Of a stretch of 64,000 nucleotides of DNA, positions 48,036 to 61,700 are shown piece by piece. Made by a program: the position numbers and the translations under genes. This DNA comes from Colius striatus (Eukaryota; Chordata; Aves; Coliiformes; Coliidae), in contig NC_084761.1 in the NCBI RefSeq assembly GCF_028858725.1, forward strand, positions 28,054,501-28,118,500. Reading direction: 5' to 3'. The notes under the pieces were generated by a model that had not been told where the DNA came from, ran no database searches, and worked only from the letters and a program-made list of their open reading frames with translations. How positions within the stretch are numbered: position 1 is the stretch's first letter; each line of letters opens with the position of its first letter.

Positions 48036-49714
48036 ATCTCATATTCTTTCCCACTTCAAATGGACTACTTCAGATTTGACTTTGTATGCAAATGATAAGC
48101 TTTGAGGGAAATGGATTATTTTCCTTCAATAAGGACCTTAAAATAATTGTTTCTGTAATACAAAATGTAATGCTAGATGCTTCATACAGACTTTATTGTA
48201 AGCACATGCTTCTCCACACTGCTATCAGTTTTGTCACTTGTTCCTTTCTAAGTTTAAAGAGTCTGTTTGAACTGTAAACACTGGGTTTCATCAGAAAGTT
48301 TCCATATGGATTCATGGAGTGCAGAGTTAGAACCTGGGCACTGACTTGTTTGTAAAGGTTTAAAGTTCTATTAATCCTATGGTAGAAACCTTTACCATAG
48401 GAGGCTCTATGTAAGTCATATGTGAGACAAACACAGCCTGTTGGCACAGGGTAGTGAATTCATGGCTCATCAATGGGCAGTGCAGTGCTTGCCAGTGTCA
48501 CTTAGAGCTCCCAGGACTTTGAAGGGATAAGTATCAATGTTCATTGAGATAACTAGCTAGTTTGTAGCTGTTGTGCTCTGATTTGCTTTTAACTAGATCT
48601 TGTATTACACTGTGGGGTGCACTTGTAGCCTGTCTTTCTTTCCTGAATTGCCTTTCTTTTGTGATGATGTGAGGACAAACCAAAACAAACTGTTCTGCAT
48701 GACTTCCATTTAAGTACATCTTTATCAATTATTAATCCCAGTATAGAAGGAATGTGATTCAAATCCTGTCTAGCTCAGTGTATGTGTGTGTATATGCATC
48801 CATATATAGTCCTTCAGCATTGTGCTGGTTTTGTATGTCAGACTTGTATCAAGAATAATACAGAAATTCTCTAAATTGACACAGTGGATATACTTTGTGT
48901 GGGCTATGTGTTTGATAAAATTCAGTGCTGCATGATAGGAAGCACAGATCATGCGAGCAGTCTGTTCAAAAATCCATTTCACTTTGAAATGGATTTAAAC
49001 ACTCCAATGCTGTGAGCACTTCTTATCCATTGCTCTCTTAAAAAAAAAAGTAACCTCTCTCATAACTATTTCCTGTGCTTACTATTTGACCTTGTGCCAG
49101 TTATAGTCTATGGTGTACTAAGTCTAAGTTGCAGGAATCCTATTACTTTGGAAGGGGTACAATACCAAATGGGGAGTGCACAAAACTCTGCAAAGGCTGT
49201 AGATAACTTAGATGTGGCATTTTTCGCGTGTGAAAATGTCAGTGTCATACCATCTTTTAATTAGTTTACCATCTTTAGACAGAATTCACAAAGAAATGAG
49301 GCTATTGGGTTATCACTGCATTCTTGCCTTTTTAGCAATAGTGTCATCACTTTTTCCTCCATTACCAGAATTATGTTTATATTTATTAGCTAACTTCATC
49401 AGAATCAGAGAAACAGAAAACCTCGAAAGATACTGGATTATTTCAAAATGTCTGAACATGAACAGCTGGAGGCAGTTCTTCACTATAGCACCCCAAATTG
49501 AGGAAAAGTAGAGATCATCTCTTAACTCTTATCCTATGTTTGTGGTGCTCAATATTTGAAGCAGTTGATACATGCTTAACTTCAACTCTTGCCTTTAGAC
49601 TTTGATTAGAAAACTAGGAAATGTATGGAACTTCAGGGATGTGTGTGCTGTCACAGAGGTAAGCTTATATTTCATAGACCTATGCCCTAGTATTATCTTG
49701 AGGTAAGAAGCTTA

Positions 49715-49832
49715 GTTTGGAAGTGATCTTTAGAGATCATTTAGTCCAACCCTGGTGCTAATGCAGGTCCACCTAGATCAGGTCACGTAGAAAGGCGTGC
49801 AGGCAGGTTTTGAAAACCTCTAGACAAAATAC
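49715..49832 (-). mobile_element. CR1 LINE 3' remnant (copy L)
   Basis: The plus strand reads TTTAGAGATCATTTAGTCCA, then GCAGGTCCACCTAGATCAGG and GGCAGGTTTTGAAAACCTC, the complement of the CR1 3' end. The terminal repeats are lost. Confidence 0.82.
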
Positions 49833-50203
49833 AAGGATGCACTAAGAACTTGTCATTGCCCCTGAAAATACACTTCTAGCTTAATCCATTTTATAATTCA
49901 GTGAGTTCTTTTGTGAGAATGGTGAGAAGTTGAATGTGAGTTTGAAAACACTGTTCTTACTTAAAATTCCAGCTGAGATTATGTTTCTATTGCTTACATA
50001 GTATTCAATATTAACAGGCATGTTTTCTCCACTGTGGGCCAGATAATTCTATTGCCCTATAAACAGGGAGGGTGGTTGAAGCAGAATAGAAGAACTAATT
50101 AGAAGTTTCTGCTGAATTATCTCTCTTAGTTTATGCTGTTGTGATATTTGATTTACTATGTGTAATGAGATGCTGAGAAGTTTTGCTGTAATGCTTTTAT
50201 TTG

Positions 50204-50230
50204 TTTATTTATTTATTTATTTATTTATTC
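50204..50230. repeat. (TTTA)n microsatellite
   Basis: About six to seven TTTA units, the first slightly imperfect, in the flank downstream of C4orf33. Confidence 0.95.
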
Positions 50231-51926
50231 AAATCTTCCTAGTAAATTCTGGAGCAGTTGAGGCAGAATACAGATTTGGATAGTGGAAACTTCTTGCAAG
50301 ATAATTAGACTGAATAACCTGGAAAACAAAAGTACTGGGCTTCATGTATGAAAAATATACCTGTAACGAGAGCTTAGGTTTGTTTCAACAATTCTCTTAA
50401 ATGCATTTCTGAACTCCTTATAATAGTATATTTATTACTTCTGAACTTTGACATGAAGACCAGAATTCTACACGGCTTAGTCCCATTTAGAATGTCATTG
50501 AATCTTGCAGAGTTGGTGTTTGAAAACATCTTACTACTGCATTCCTAAAGACCTTGTTTTTTATCCTTCTTGCCACTAGGTGGAAGAAGAAGGTTATGAA
50601 AACTATGTCTTGTGCTGCCAGCCTAGTTATCCTTAACCTGATCGATGGCTTCTTGCTGTAGTCTTGATTTTAGAAGAAAGATTTTTCAGGCAAGCTGGTG
50701 ATGACTTATTTTGATTTTTTTGAGGCACATTTGTCAAGGGAAGCAGTATGCTATGTTATGTCCTTACAGTTGTAATATTTCTTTTCCTGTAGTAATATTT
50801 CTATAAATAATTTTGAGACAAAATTAACAGAAGATAAATTCCATGAGCTGTCAGCTGTAGCATAAAAGATAGAGTTGTGATATGCAAGTGATTTAAATAT
50901 TCTAGGGTGGTTTTTTGTGTTTTTTTTTTCCCAAATATCTTGAATAGTTTCTTGCAATATTTAATTTTTTGTATACTTTGTAATAATTTTCTCTAATATT
51001 GCCAGGCCAATTGTTTTGTTTGCCATGGCTGGCATAACTATTGTATTATCTGTTCTAGTTAATTCATGGAAAATGCAAGTCAGTTAATATTTGTACTGCT
51101 CAGCACTATGTGTTAAGTACTGTATTGCTTGTTCTTTTTTCCCTGGCTGAGGTATATTGTGCCTCTGAAGGGCACAGCACAGAGTGTTTTTTAAATGTTA
51201 TATTTTAAACTCTGGCCATGTAAAATACTTTCAAAATAGGTACAGCACAGTGCATAATTTACTGCACTTAAAACTATTCTTTCACACTTCCACAGCCATC
51301 TCTAAAGTGGTCTTAATTGCACTTAATTATGCTACATTTATAATAACACTATTGAAGTTTGATAGTTAACCTGCATTTATTTTATTAATGATTCCTTCCT
51401 TTTACTTTCAGTGAGTGCTTTACTGCAGTCTCTGAACTTCAGTACTTCAGTGGAAGTACTGGAAAGTGCTGTAAGCCTGATTATAAAACCCTTATTTACA
51501 CTGGTTGTATAAACAGCCATATGCATGCTCATACAAATAATCCCGATGAGATAATGCAACAATTGAACATAAAGCATATCACAGTTATGACTTTTTCTGT
51601 CTACTTGTCTGTCTGTTGAAATTAGTGTTGGTATTATCAGGAGAATTCAATTCTAGAAGCTGGTTCTATCTAAGCGTATTGCTTAGAATGGCTTGTTCTG
51701 TTTATTCTGGTTTAAAACAAGTAAAGGCTTAGCTGCAGGGTGTGTGGGAGGGTTTTAAGTGATGGTTCAGGAGGCACTATGTCTCTGCACTAGCTATGAA
51801 CATACTAAAATATGTTCATGATTCATTTTCAGAAATAATGCTATGATCTGCTGCTTAGCATGTGTGTAAGTATCATCGGCCAGTTTTGTAATTTACTTGC
51901 AAATACAAAGATATTCTTACACATGT

Positions 51927-53085
51927 TGTTGTGGTGGTTTTAGCCCTGGCTGAGTGCCAGATGCCCACCAAGTTGTTTTATCACTCCCACTCCTTAACTG
52001 GACAAGGGAGAGAGAAATGAAGTTTATGAATCGAGATGAGGACAGGGAGATCCCTCAGCAATTACTGTCATGGGCAAAACAGACTCAACTTGTGGAGAAA
52101 TGGTTTAATTTATTAATGAACAATCAACACAGAGAAGAAAAATGAGAAATAAAACCAAATCTTAAAACACTTCCCCCCACCCCTCCTTCCCAGGACTCTC
52201 CTTCCTTCCCCCCAAGTGGTTCAGGGGATGGGATTTATGGTCAGCTCATTACAGATAGACTTTGCTGCGGCTTCTTCTAAGGGAGAGGCCTCATCACACT
52301 TCCCATTGCTACACTGTGGGGTTCCTCCCATGGGAGACAGTCCCTCATGAACTTCTCCAGTGTGAGTCCTTCCTACGGGCTACAGTTCCTCACAAACTGC
52401 TCCAGCATGAGGCCTCCTATGGGGGCAGCTCCTCACACCCTGCCCCAATGTGGGTCATCCATGAGGAGAACAGTCCTTCAGGTACCGATTGCTCCAGCCT
52501 GAGTCCCTCACAGGATCACAAGTCCCAACAGCAAACCTGCTCTGGTGTGGGCTCCTCTCTCCTCACAGGCTCCCAGATCCTGCTGGGAACTTGCTCCAGG
52601 GTGAGCTTCCCACTGAATCACAGCTTCCTTCAGGCATCCACCCGCTCCAGCTTGGGGTCCTCCATGGGCTGTGAGTGGATCTCTGCTCCCCAGTGGCCTC
52701 CATGGACTGCAGGGACACAGCTGCCTCACCATGGTCTTCACCAGAGGTCACAGGGGAGTCTTTCTTCCAGTGCCTGGGCACCTCCTCTGCCTCTTTCTCT
52801 ACTGACTTTGGTGTCTGCAGAGATGTTACATTCTCATTCCCTTCTACTGCTGCTGGAGTTTAGCAACCGTGCAACAACTTCTTCCCCTTCCCAAATACAT
52901 TATTCACAGAGGTATTACCCCAATCACTCATTGGCTCAGCCTTGGTCAGTGATGGGTCCATCTTAAAACTGACTGGCGATGACCCTATCAGCTACAGGGG
53001 AGGCTTTTGGCAGCTCTTTGTTTAAAGAAGCCACCCCTATAGCCTCCCTGTTACCAAAACCTTGCCCAGGCAAAAGCACTACAGT
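51927..53085 (+). mobile_element. Avian LTR-type interspersed repeat, near full length
   Basis: Starts TGTTGTGGTGGTTTTAGCCC and continues ACAGACTCAACTTGTGGAG, a CTTAAAACACTTCCCCCCAC stretch and a series of imperfect units built on CTCCAG, TGGGTC, CCTCACA and GGGCTG. It ends GAAGCCACCCCTATAGCC then TTACCAAAACCTTGCCCAGG. I know this order from a common avian LTR/ERV-derived repeat, but the exact family name was not established. A 234-codon frame at 52262-52966 is an artefact of the Ser/Pro/Leu-rich unit repeats, with no Pol or Gag motif. Confidence 0.75.
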
Positions 53086-56000
53086 GGTAAACCAGAATTA
53101 ACTGAAGTGTGTTAAAATAGCACTGAAATAAAATCTAAATTACTATGTCTTCACTGCTGTTTTAAAACCAGCCTAGCACAACTGGTTCAGTCGCTTTCTA
53201 AGAATATGTGACAGATTCTTGAGGGGGGAAAAAAAGGAGAATTTTCAAGTGTCACCTTTTTAAGATACTCAACTTCCCTCTTTAAAACACATCGTTGCCA
53301 GTTTAATTTTGTCTTTCATTTCATGAATTTGATCTCTAGAACTCACTCACTGAAGGCAATGAGGTTTATATCTTGATGTCAGTGGTATCTGTCATAAAGT
53401 AATCCATCTCTTTAATTCTAGGCAATGTAACTGGTTCACTTCCTTCTTACTGCTCTGTTTGCTTCCACCGGTAAATTAAACATTTTGGGAACTGTTACCT
53501 TCTCTTTCTCAGTGCTTTATAGCTTATACAAGCCACGATATTTATATTTAATTGTGATTGGCACTTTAAATAATTGGTTCATGTTTGAGAGTTGCATATT
53601 ACCTTCTTAAATGTTAAGAAGATGGTCTGTAACCTGTTATGCCAGGTGTCTCATTCAACCCCTTTTTCATGTCAGCAAAATACTACTGTTTCAGAAGAAG
53701 ACAGTTGATGTTAAGACAAAAATGTGGTCTTGTACCTCCTTAAATTCATATAACTTCTAGAATGAAATCCTGAGGCTTGGTTAGAGGCCTATATTATTGT
53801 CAGGGGGAGTCTTTTGTAATTTTCTATGAAACAGCTTTTCAGAAACTTCAAAAGAGCTTTTTGCAGCTTTACAGGTGAATTCTCTGAAGAGTTTGCTGGG
53901 AGTGGGAATACACCACTGTCAGGTAACATTACCAGGCTTTAAGTTGTTCCACCTTGAGTGCTCTTCCTGCCTCTCAATGCCAGGTTATGTCATGGTGAAT
54001 ACTCGCTTGTTTTGGTTTTTTTTTTTTCCTTTTTCCAATGAGCATGTACAGGTTAGGGTAGGGCTGTCTTCAGCTTGGAAGAGATAGTTTGAGAATGTGG
54101 TCGCGGGCTACAAATTGCTCTTGTATAGACTTTGGATAAGTGAAATGGCAGAGAAGCTGGGTGGACTTGGATGGAATGTCATATGATGCTAATGAGTGCG
54201 ATGCTCAAAGCAGAGAAAGGTGGTACTTTTCAGAATGTTCTATTGCTACTATGTGTTGGAGAAGTTTCTGTGGACTCCCTGGGAAATTAAGAAAGGTACT
54301 TTGAAAAAAGATAAAGTAGAGGTTTTTTAGTATATAAAATCAGGTTAAAATAATTGCAGATTGGGACTGTAGCAGGATAAGCCTATGCTTTCTTTACATC
54401 CTGCTATTTTATTTAGGTATATACTTATGGATAAAGACAAATGTGCTAGATGGAATCTTGGTCTGAAACACTGTAACTATTTTTCTATCTGGAAACCCAA
54501 GAGAAGGAATTATTTTGTAATTCTCTGCAGTTGTTTCTCATGACTTCTGAGCTATACTAGAACTGTGTGTTACAACTGAGGAGCAAAGTGGCTCTTCTTG
54601 CTGATGTTCTCAAAAATCTCATGCTGAGCCAAGGTAATGAGAAGTGGAAGAAGAAAGCTGCCAGAATTCAGGCAGTTCAGTGTCTGCTGCAGCATAGCAT
54701 ATTCTCTTTAGATCCAAGAATACTTTCACGTTTTATTGCTGTTAGCAGATAAACGTGAAAGCCAACTGCTGAATTTGTCTTTTGGACTCTGATGGACTAG
54801 GAAGAATGTAACTAGCCTCTCATTGCTGTTTCCTTTTAATATGTACTGGAGATTTTATCCTGCTGAATCATAGAAGTGGAATGTGAGGCAGGATGGGATT
54901 ACATTCAGTGGCCACTTGTGGAAAGTTAGGTTTCAATGACTTGGCAAGTATCACATAAAATTCTGTATCAGAGGAAGAAATACAATTCCATTTTTTCAGG
55001 ATATCATTCAAGTTACTGAACTGTGATTCCATCTAACAGATTCATTCCCTGCATACTGTCCATCATGTGAAATGAGAGTAGAGAATAAATATGGCAGTTT
55101 ATATGGTGTATGTTATTCCATGTGGTGTAGGATCATATAGTCATAGACAAGAAACTAAATATGGAATATCTAAGGCGACAGAGTACTTAGTCACTTCTGA
55201 ACTCTTGAATAGTTTATGCCATAGTGGTTTTTTATGCTCCTCTATTGTTCTTTGATGAACCCCTTCAATCACTCCCACAAGCTCTTTGGCCTTGAGGACA
55301 ATAGGTAGTGTAATATCAGTCTGTATATTGCAAATCACTGTTCAAACTAGTGTAAAGCATGTTGTCGTTATGTCTATTCAGATTTTGTTGATGAGACGGT
55401 CGTTAGTGATGGAAGATGGTTTTGAAAGTTGAATGCAGGGGACATCTTTGTCTTGCCAGTGCCTCTGGCTTGATAACCCTTTCCTACCCACAGGCGAATT
55501 TTTCCAGCCACAAAATGAGTCAGTATAGGCAACAACTCTAGCTATAAAGAAGCAACCTCACCCAACCCAAGTACCTGGTCCTTTCTCTGAGAAGGGGAAA
55601 AAAAAAAACCCCAACACTAAAATGCCTGCAAAAACACTAAGCCAAAATAAACTTTAATTAAATGAGTATTGACATAAACAAAGCAACATAGACGTGGAGA
55701 TCAGGGTCGGGGAGAAGGGATAACTACTACATTTTAAAGTATTGGCAAATGTAAAGCCCTTGTTTCATTTGAAGAAAGGGAATTTTTTGTATACTGGAAA
55801 GTTCCTTCAGACCTGAGTCCGTTTCCACATATTGCATCTCTGAAGTGTCAAGACTTGTTGAGATTTAGCATTCAGGATTGGAAAAGAGTATCTAAGCTAA
55901 TGAGAAGTGGAAATTAATTTTTTATTTCTGCACCTGTTTAGTTAGTTTCAATAGAGAAGTTAATTGACTGCTTTCCATCTCAGTTAATCTGTGGATTTGA

Positions 56001-58235
56001 TGCTTAGGTGAGGCTCTCCAGATTAATTAGCAGGTTTAGTAAATGATATCAAGAAAAGTAATCACATTCTGCACGTGTTAGCGTCACAGTGCCAGGTCTT
56101 TATTTTCATCCTCCTGAGTCTACAATGCCTGAAGTGCTTAAAATCGCTTATAAAATTATCTGTTAAATATGGGGACTGTTGCACAGATTACATCACAAGG
56201 ACTGACAGTATTCACCCAATTTTGTAATGTGAGATACTGAATTCCTCTCTTTGGTTGTTAACACCTTCCCCCACCATGATTCTTAAATGTATTCTGAAAG
56301 CCCTCTGTAGTTTTCAACTATATCTCTTTGGTTTTCTCCTGCTGAAATCCATGTTTTTTTCCTGATTAGCAAGTCCAGAATAACATTCTTGTGATAGAAC
56401 TTTGTCCAAAGATCTTTGCACCTTCTCTCTTTTGTCTGTTTAGCTTGTGTCTCAATATTAATAGCTTAAAACATTCATTTAAGCATTAGAGCCCATAAAA
56501 TTGGATTTTAGTCAGAGGAATTGTCTGCTCTGTTTAAACTTAATGAAACATCTCCTGTATTTGTGGAATAATGATTTAATTAAAAAAGATGGTGCTAATT
56601 GACAAATGTTATATTTCTTTTAAACTATCAAATATACTGCTCTTAAAATCAAGCATTTATAGGTACAAGTTAATGGCTACTTTATTAGGACTACAACTTG
56701 TCTAGTTTTTCTAACAGCTGTAAGGTAACTAATTATGGCCATAAGGGCTGGATTGCTTAAAATAAATCCCAGATATCACATGAGGCTTTTTGTTTTTCAG
56801 TAGGCAGCATAATGGGAGCCACCTAGCATTGCTTTCACATTTTTTTGGCACTTCTGGTCTTTTCTAACGTAGTTGTGACGTTCCCTAGGCTTTATCGCAA
56901 AATGAATTAATTGTAGATGGTTGTGTGTCTTTCAGTGTCTAATTAGAACATACTAATTACAAGCTGTTTTGTGAAGCCTAGTTTCCGTTGGATTTGTATT
57001 CCATGTTCCCTGAGCCTTTATCTGCATTACAAATCACTTAAGAGTCTTAAGTCTTGTTAGAAGAGGTACAGTTAAAGAGAAAATCAAATTATTAGTTACA
57101 CATGATGCTCTAGGTGATCCAGGAATAGATAAAATACTTCTGATTTTTAATAATAAATTCACACCTTGCCAGCTACTCAATTTAGTAGATTTTCAGATAA
57201 AATATACCATCTTCAAGGTTAAATGTAAGTAATTTTTTAATGATGTAAAAATAGATGAGAGCCATCATGGTAAAATCAATTTCTCTAATACCTTTTCTTT
57301 TAACAGTTTTCTTGGCTTTCATTCACAGAGGAGTTTGTAAATTGACAATCATTGCTCTTTTTACCATTTTCTTTCTTTTTTGGGTTTTTTTCACCGCTGT
57401 TACTAAAACCTGTACATTTCAATTCATCAGTTTTAGTGTCCTAAAATAAATCACTGAAATAGTGCACTTTGAGTCATGACAGAATACCTCTGTGTCCCTC
57501 GTAAATTGGCTTGGGTTTATCCAGTTAATCAGAAAATCTTCTGTGGATAAATCTTTACATTCAAGCTTATACTTAAGCTTTATGGACACTCTACGAAGAC
57601 CAAAGCTTTTTTCCCCCCCTAATTATCAAAAATGCCAGCCTCACTTTAACATAATGTGCAGAATACAAATACATTTTTTTCAATACCTCGCAATTTTGTT
57701 AACTGCACACTTAATGTTTTTAGAGGAATAGGATTTCTGTAATGTGAGAAAACTTCAACAGGTAGTTTTTAGAATGTTTATGTACTTTATTAATTTAAGA
57801 CAGAAGTTGTGAGAATGGTTAGATTGTGTCATCAAGGCTGCAGAAACTTTAGTTGATTATAGTCTTTCATTATACTTTAAAGATTGTATTCTGGTTCCTG
57901 TTGAATTACATGCCAAAAGTAATAGGATTTCACCCTGTGTGATCAAAATGTTTGTTGTGCTTAAGCAGCAGTTGCTCCTTTCCTAAGTCCAGTTGGTTAG
58001 TTATGAGTATTTGTGGATTTGTTGTAGTTTCTTGGTGTATTTTTGTTTTGGTTTGTTTTTTTGTTTGTTTGTGTTTTAGAATGTCATTTCTGTTAATACA
58101 TATACAGTGGTGCTACTGTTGAGGTAAATATTTGATGGGTATCCTAAGGCGAGTTACTAACTTGATACTCTCTTTTGCGATCTAAGGAAAGATCTTGTCT
58201 TCAATTGGTCAGGTGAATTAGTTAGAGTTTTATCT

Positions 58236-58770
58236 TGTCATCTCAGGGTCATCCGAGGCTCTGATATCCCCTGCTCTGATATGGGGTCCTTCCCATGGGA
58301 TACAGTCCCAAATGAACGTCTCTGGCCTAAGTCCTTCCCAAGGGCTGTAGCTTCTCACAAACTCCTCCAGTGTGGGACTCCCCCTCTGCAGCAGAACTCT
58401 GCTCCAATGCTGCCCGCCCACAAAGTCACGACCACTCCAGGCACGGTCACCACCTCTGGCGTGGGAACCTCCATGAGCTGTCAACAGTTCTCAATTTCAC
58501 TCCTCTCCATGGGTTGCATGGCCACAGCTGCCATCTTACTGCAGCATTCAGGGGAGTCTCTGTTCCAGCACACCTCCTCCTCTCTTCTCTCACTGACCTT
58601 GGGGTCCACATGGTCTCTCTCCTTCGACTCCTTCCACCACTTCTCTGAGAAAAAAAAAAAACCCTTCTCTTTTGGCTTCTGCTTAAACAGTGATTTGCAG
58701 AGGCACCCAGTTGGGTCTCAGAGCTGGGGAAAGTTTTGAGCAAAATCTTACAGGAGCCACCATTTGTGAG
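58236..58770 (+). mobile_element. Degenerate relative of the LTR-type repeat at 51.9 kb
   Basis: Shares the CCCATGGGATACAGTCCCA, GAACGTCTCTGG, CCTTCCCAAGGGCTG, CTCACAAACTCCTCCAGTG and CACTGACCTTGGGGTC units in the same order as the 51.9-kb copy, with deletions. The left part is missing. A run of 12 A follows TTCTCTGAG at about 58650. The overlapping frames on both strands are not genes. Confidence 0.6.
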
Positions 58771-61700
58771 TATGAATTTTTTTCTTTTTGCCAGTAAAGC
58801 AACACTGGGCTCTGATACCACCAAAGTCAGGAAATAAGTCTTTCCTTTTGATTTTAATGGGTTTTGGATGAAATCCAGAATGGAGTGCCATCTGCAATGA
58901 AATTTTTCAGCTAATGAGAATATGGAGCATCCTGAGAAAGTTGATTACTTGCATACAATTACAAGGAATGAATGTTCTAGAGGAAATGTAACAGCTATAT
59001 GCAAACAAGTTGCAGAGAGTATATTGAACTATATACCTTCCATGTGGGAATGCATTGATTTTTAAACCTCCAGGGTGGATTTATAGTGCCCAGTGATCCT
59101 GATTTCAGACTTAGATTTTAGAGAGAAAAAAAACAAACTATAGCAGCTTTTCCTTAATTTCAGGCTTGGAATTTCTGTAGTACCTCAGAATTTTCTGGCT
59201 GCCTAAAGGACTCTATGTGGTCTGTCTTTAAATCTGTTAGAGCATGTTTTCGTGTTCACTATTGAAGCAAAGAAATTGCTCTGTCTTGGAAAAAAAAAGT
59301 ATTTATTTGCTTCCTTAAAAAATTCAGTACATTGATATCTAACTACTTGATTGGTGGGGCTGTAATACCACCCATCTTCTTAATATTATCAGTTAATATA
59401 AGTTAACATCAGTTAATTTCAATAAACTCTTGATAATTACTTGCAAAACCAACTCAAAACTTCATTATATTTAAAGCAAAATTGTATTAGAGTAAAATTG
59501 AATTTTGCTGCTCTGAAATATGTGGCCAAGACACAGTTGTATCTGATGATATAGATATGTGGCCTAGTAACATGTTAAAACTTGCAAGTGGCTCCAATAT
59601 GAAAGCCAGAGACTATGAATTCTAGTTTCATTACATCCAAGAGAAATTAATTTTTAAGTGTAAATTGGTAGTGGAACTCCTAATGTTTACTTGCACACAG
59701 TTTTCCTGTTCCTTACTTTCTCCATTCCATGTATTTCAAAACGTTAAGTCAAAAATGGAACCTAGGTGAAGTCTGTGAACCAGTTGCTATACTCTTGTGG
59801 ATGTAGAGAAATCAATTCCTACTATTAAGCAATGACTAAAACTACTTGAAAGTGAACTTGTGGTCAGGATCGGTAAAACTGCACTGTCTTATGTTGCAAA
59901 TCACATTCAGGCAAATGAGCAAGCTCTGTCATCTAAGGGACTACACGTCAAGTATTTACTGGGTTTGTATTGATATAAATCATGACTGTGGAGGGATAAT
60001 TCTTGCTCTAAACTTCTCTTCCTGGGCACAATGTGCTTTTTTAAAACATTCCCTTGACAGAAAATATTTGAAATTATTTTGACCACTCTTCTAAGTAGTG
60101 ATGGCATTCATATTATAAAGCTATAGCTTATTCTCTTAAATTCAGAAAGACTTGTTCATGTTCTCTTACCACCAACTGTGAACCCATGTTTTTTGTGACC
60201 AGATGGAATATTAATTTTTATAAAATAGATGCTACCTGTTTTCATTTTATTCAATACAGAGTAAAATTATTTTCCAGAACATCAAAACATTTTGCAGAAC
60301 ATAGTTTTTGTTTTTCAGTTAGTCATACTTGGTAGTCACAAAAGGTGTTACAACTAATCCTCCTGTAGGGAAGGAATAAGCCCTTTGTAGCATCTGAAGT
60401 TTAATTATAGCCACTGTGTACCTGTTCCTTTTGGATCCAGATTCTGACTTCACAGATTTTCATTTAATGTATTTCGGAGTGACTCTTGGGAATAATCTTG
60501 TGGAGCTGCTAAAATTGGATTCTTTCCAGTGACAGAAACAGAATTCTCTTTAATGAGATTTTCAGAATAATGGAGAGGCTGCATAGGTCCCTTACTTTTG
60601 GTACTATGTGTACAGGAATATAATGGTAAATAAGATGACAGAGTTTATGAACTGTTTTTTCTAGGCAGTCCATAACTTATGGTTCATGGTAATGAGTTAA
60701 CTTCTCTTAGGTCCATGTAGATTTTATGGGATTTGTGTGTTCTGGAATGATTCACCTTTCTTTGGTCTGAATAGAACCTTTAAGTTGAAACTCAGAAAAC
60801 AATAAACTGATCCATAAACCAAAAAATGTTACCACCAAAATAAGAACATGACTGCTTTATATAGGCAATCACAGAAAATTTTAAGTAGCTCCTTTTTTAC
60901 AGCATGAATTTGATCGTTGTCTGAAAAGAATGGTTAGTAATAGGGCTGCTTTCAATTAACTCACTCCCTCAAACTGTTGACTTTTACTAAGCATTGCTGG
61001 ATGTTATTGTTCTATCAAAATATCAGACATTGGTATTGCAAGTAATGAACCAGCTCATGATCATCTCTTTTCCTCTAGTTAGGAGCACCTTTTCACTGTG
61101 ACTTTTCCTCTCTCTCACTGCAGTTAAGAACATTTCCCTCATGATGAAGTTCCTGCAATGTGTAGGCCAGTTTTTCAAGAGTAACAAAAAATGGAAACAT
61201 GTTTAGACATATTGCTGCATTATCTTGTGCACTATGGCTTGGGTCAAATCCAAACCTTGTCTTGGAGTTAGTACACCTATTTTCGTGTCAACTATGTGAT
61301 TGAGTGTGGCTTAAAGTCTTTTAAAACATTCCCTGAAATTCCTTCTAGTGACACTTTAAATATAAGTTTAGGAACTTTAAATGAAAGTGTGTTAAGTTTT
61401 CTTTGCAAAGTGTTATTAACTAGAGGGATTCTGGATTAATTTAGCAGCCAGGTCTGTTCTTTCAGCCATAAGCCATGCTGTCAGGGAAACTTAATTACAC
61501 TTTAAGTGGGATGCAAATGAGTTGTGACACTACATCATTTCACATGAAAGGTTCATTACTTACATTAACTGCACAATGCTCTCTCCTAAGCATAAGACTC
61601 ATTACAGTTTTTCTATTTTTTAACATGGCTACATCTCAGTATGGCTTTTACTTTTAGTATATTTTTTCTTGCTACGTGTCCTTTCTTTAATTGTTTAAGC

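Noticed and set aside
49212..49511. 99-codon plus-strand frame downstream of C4orf33
   Set aside because: No domain, no splice structure, no known family. Chance is the simplest explanation.
52262..52966. 234-codon open frame, the longest in the window
   Set aside because: It lies wholly inside an avian LTR-type repeat with repeating CTCCAG/GGGCTG units. The Ser/Pro/Leu-rich translation has no domain, and other frames of the same repeat are also open.
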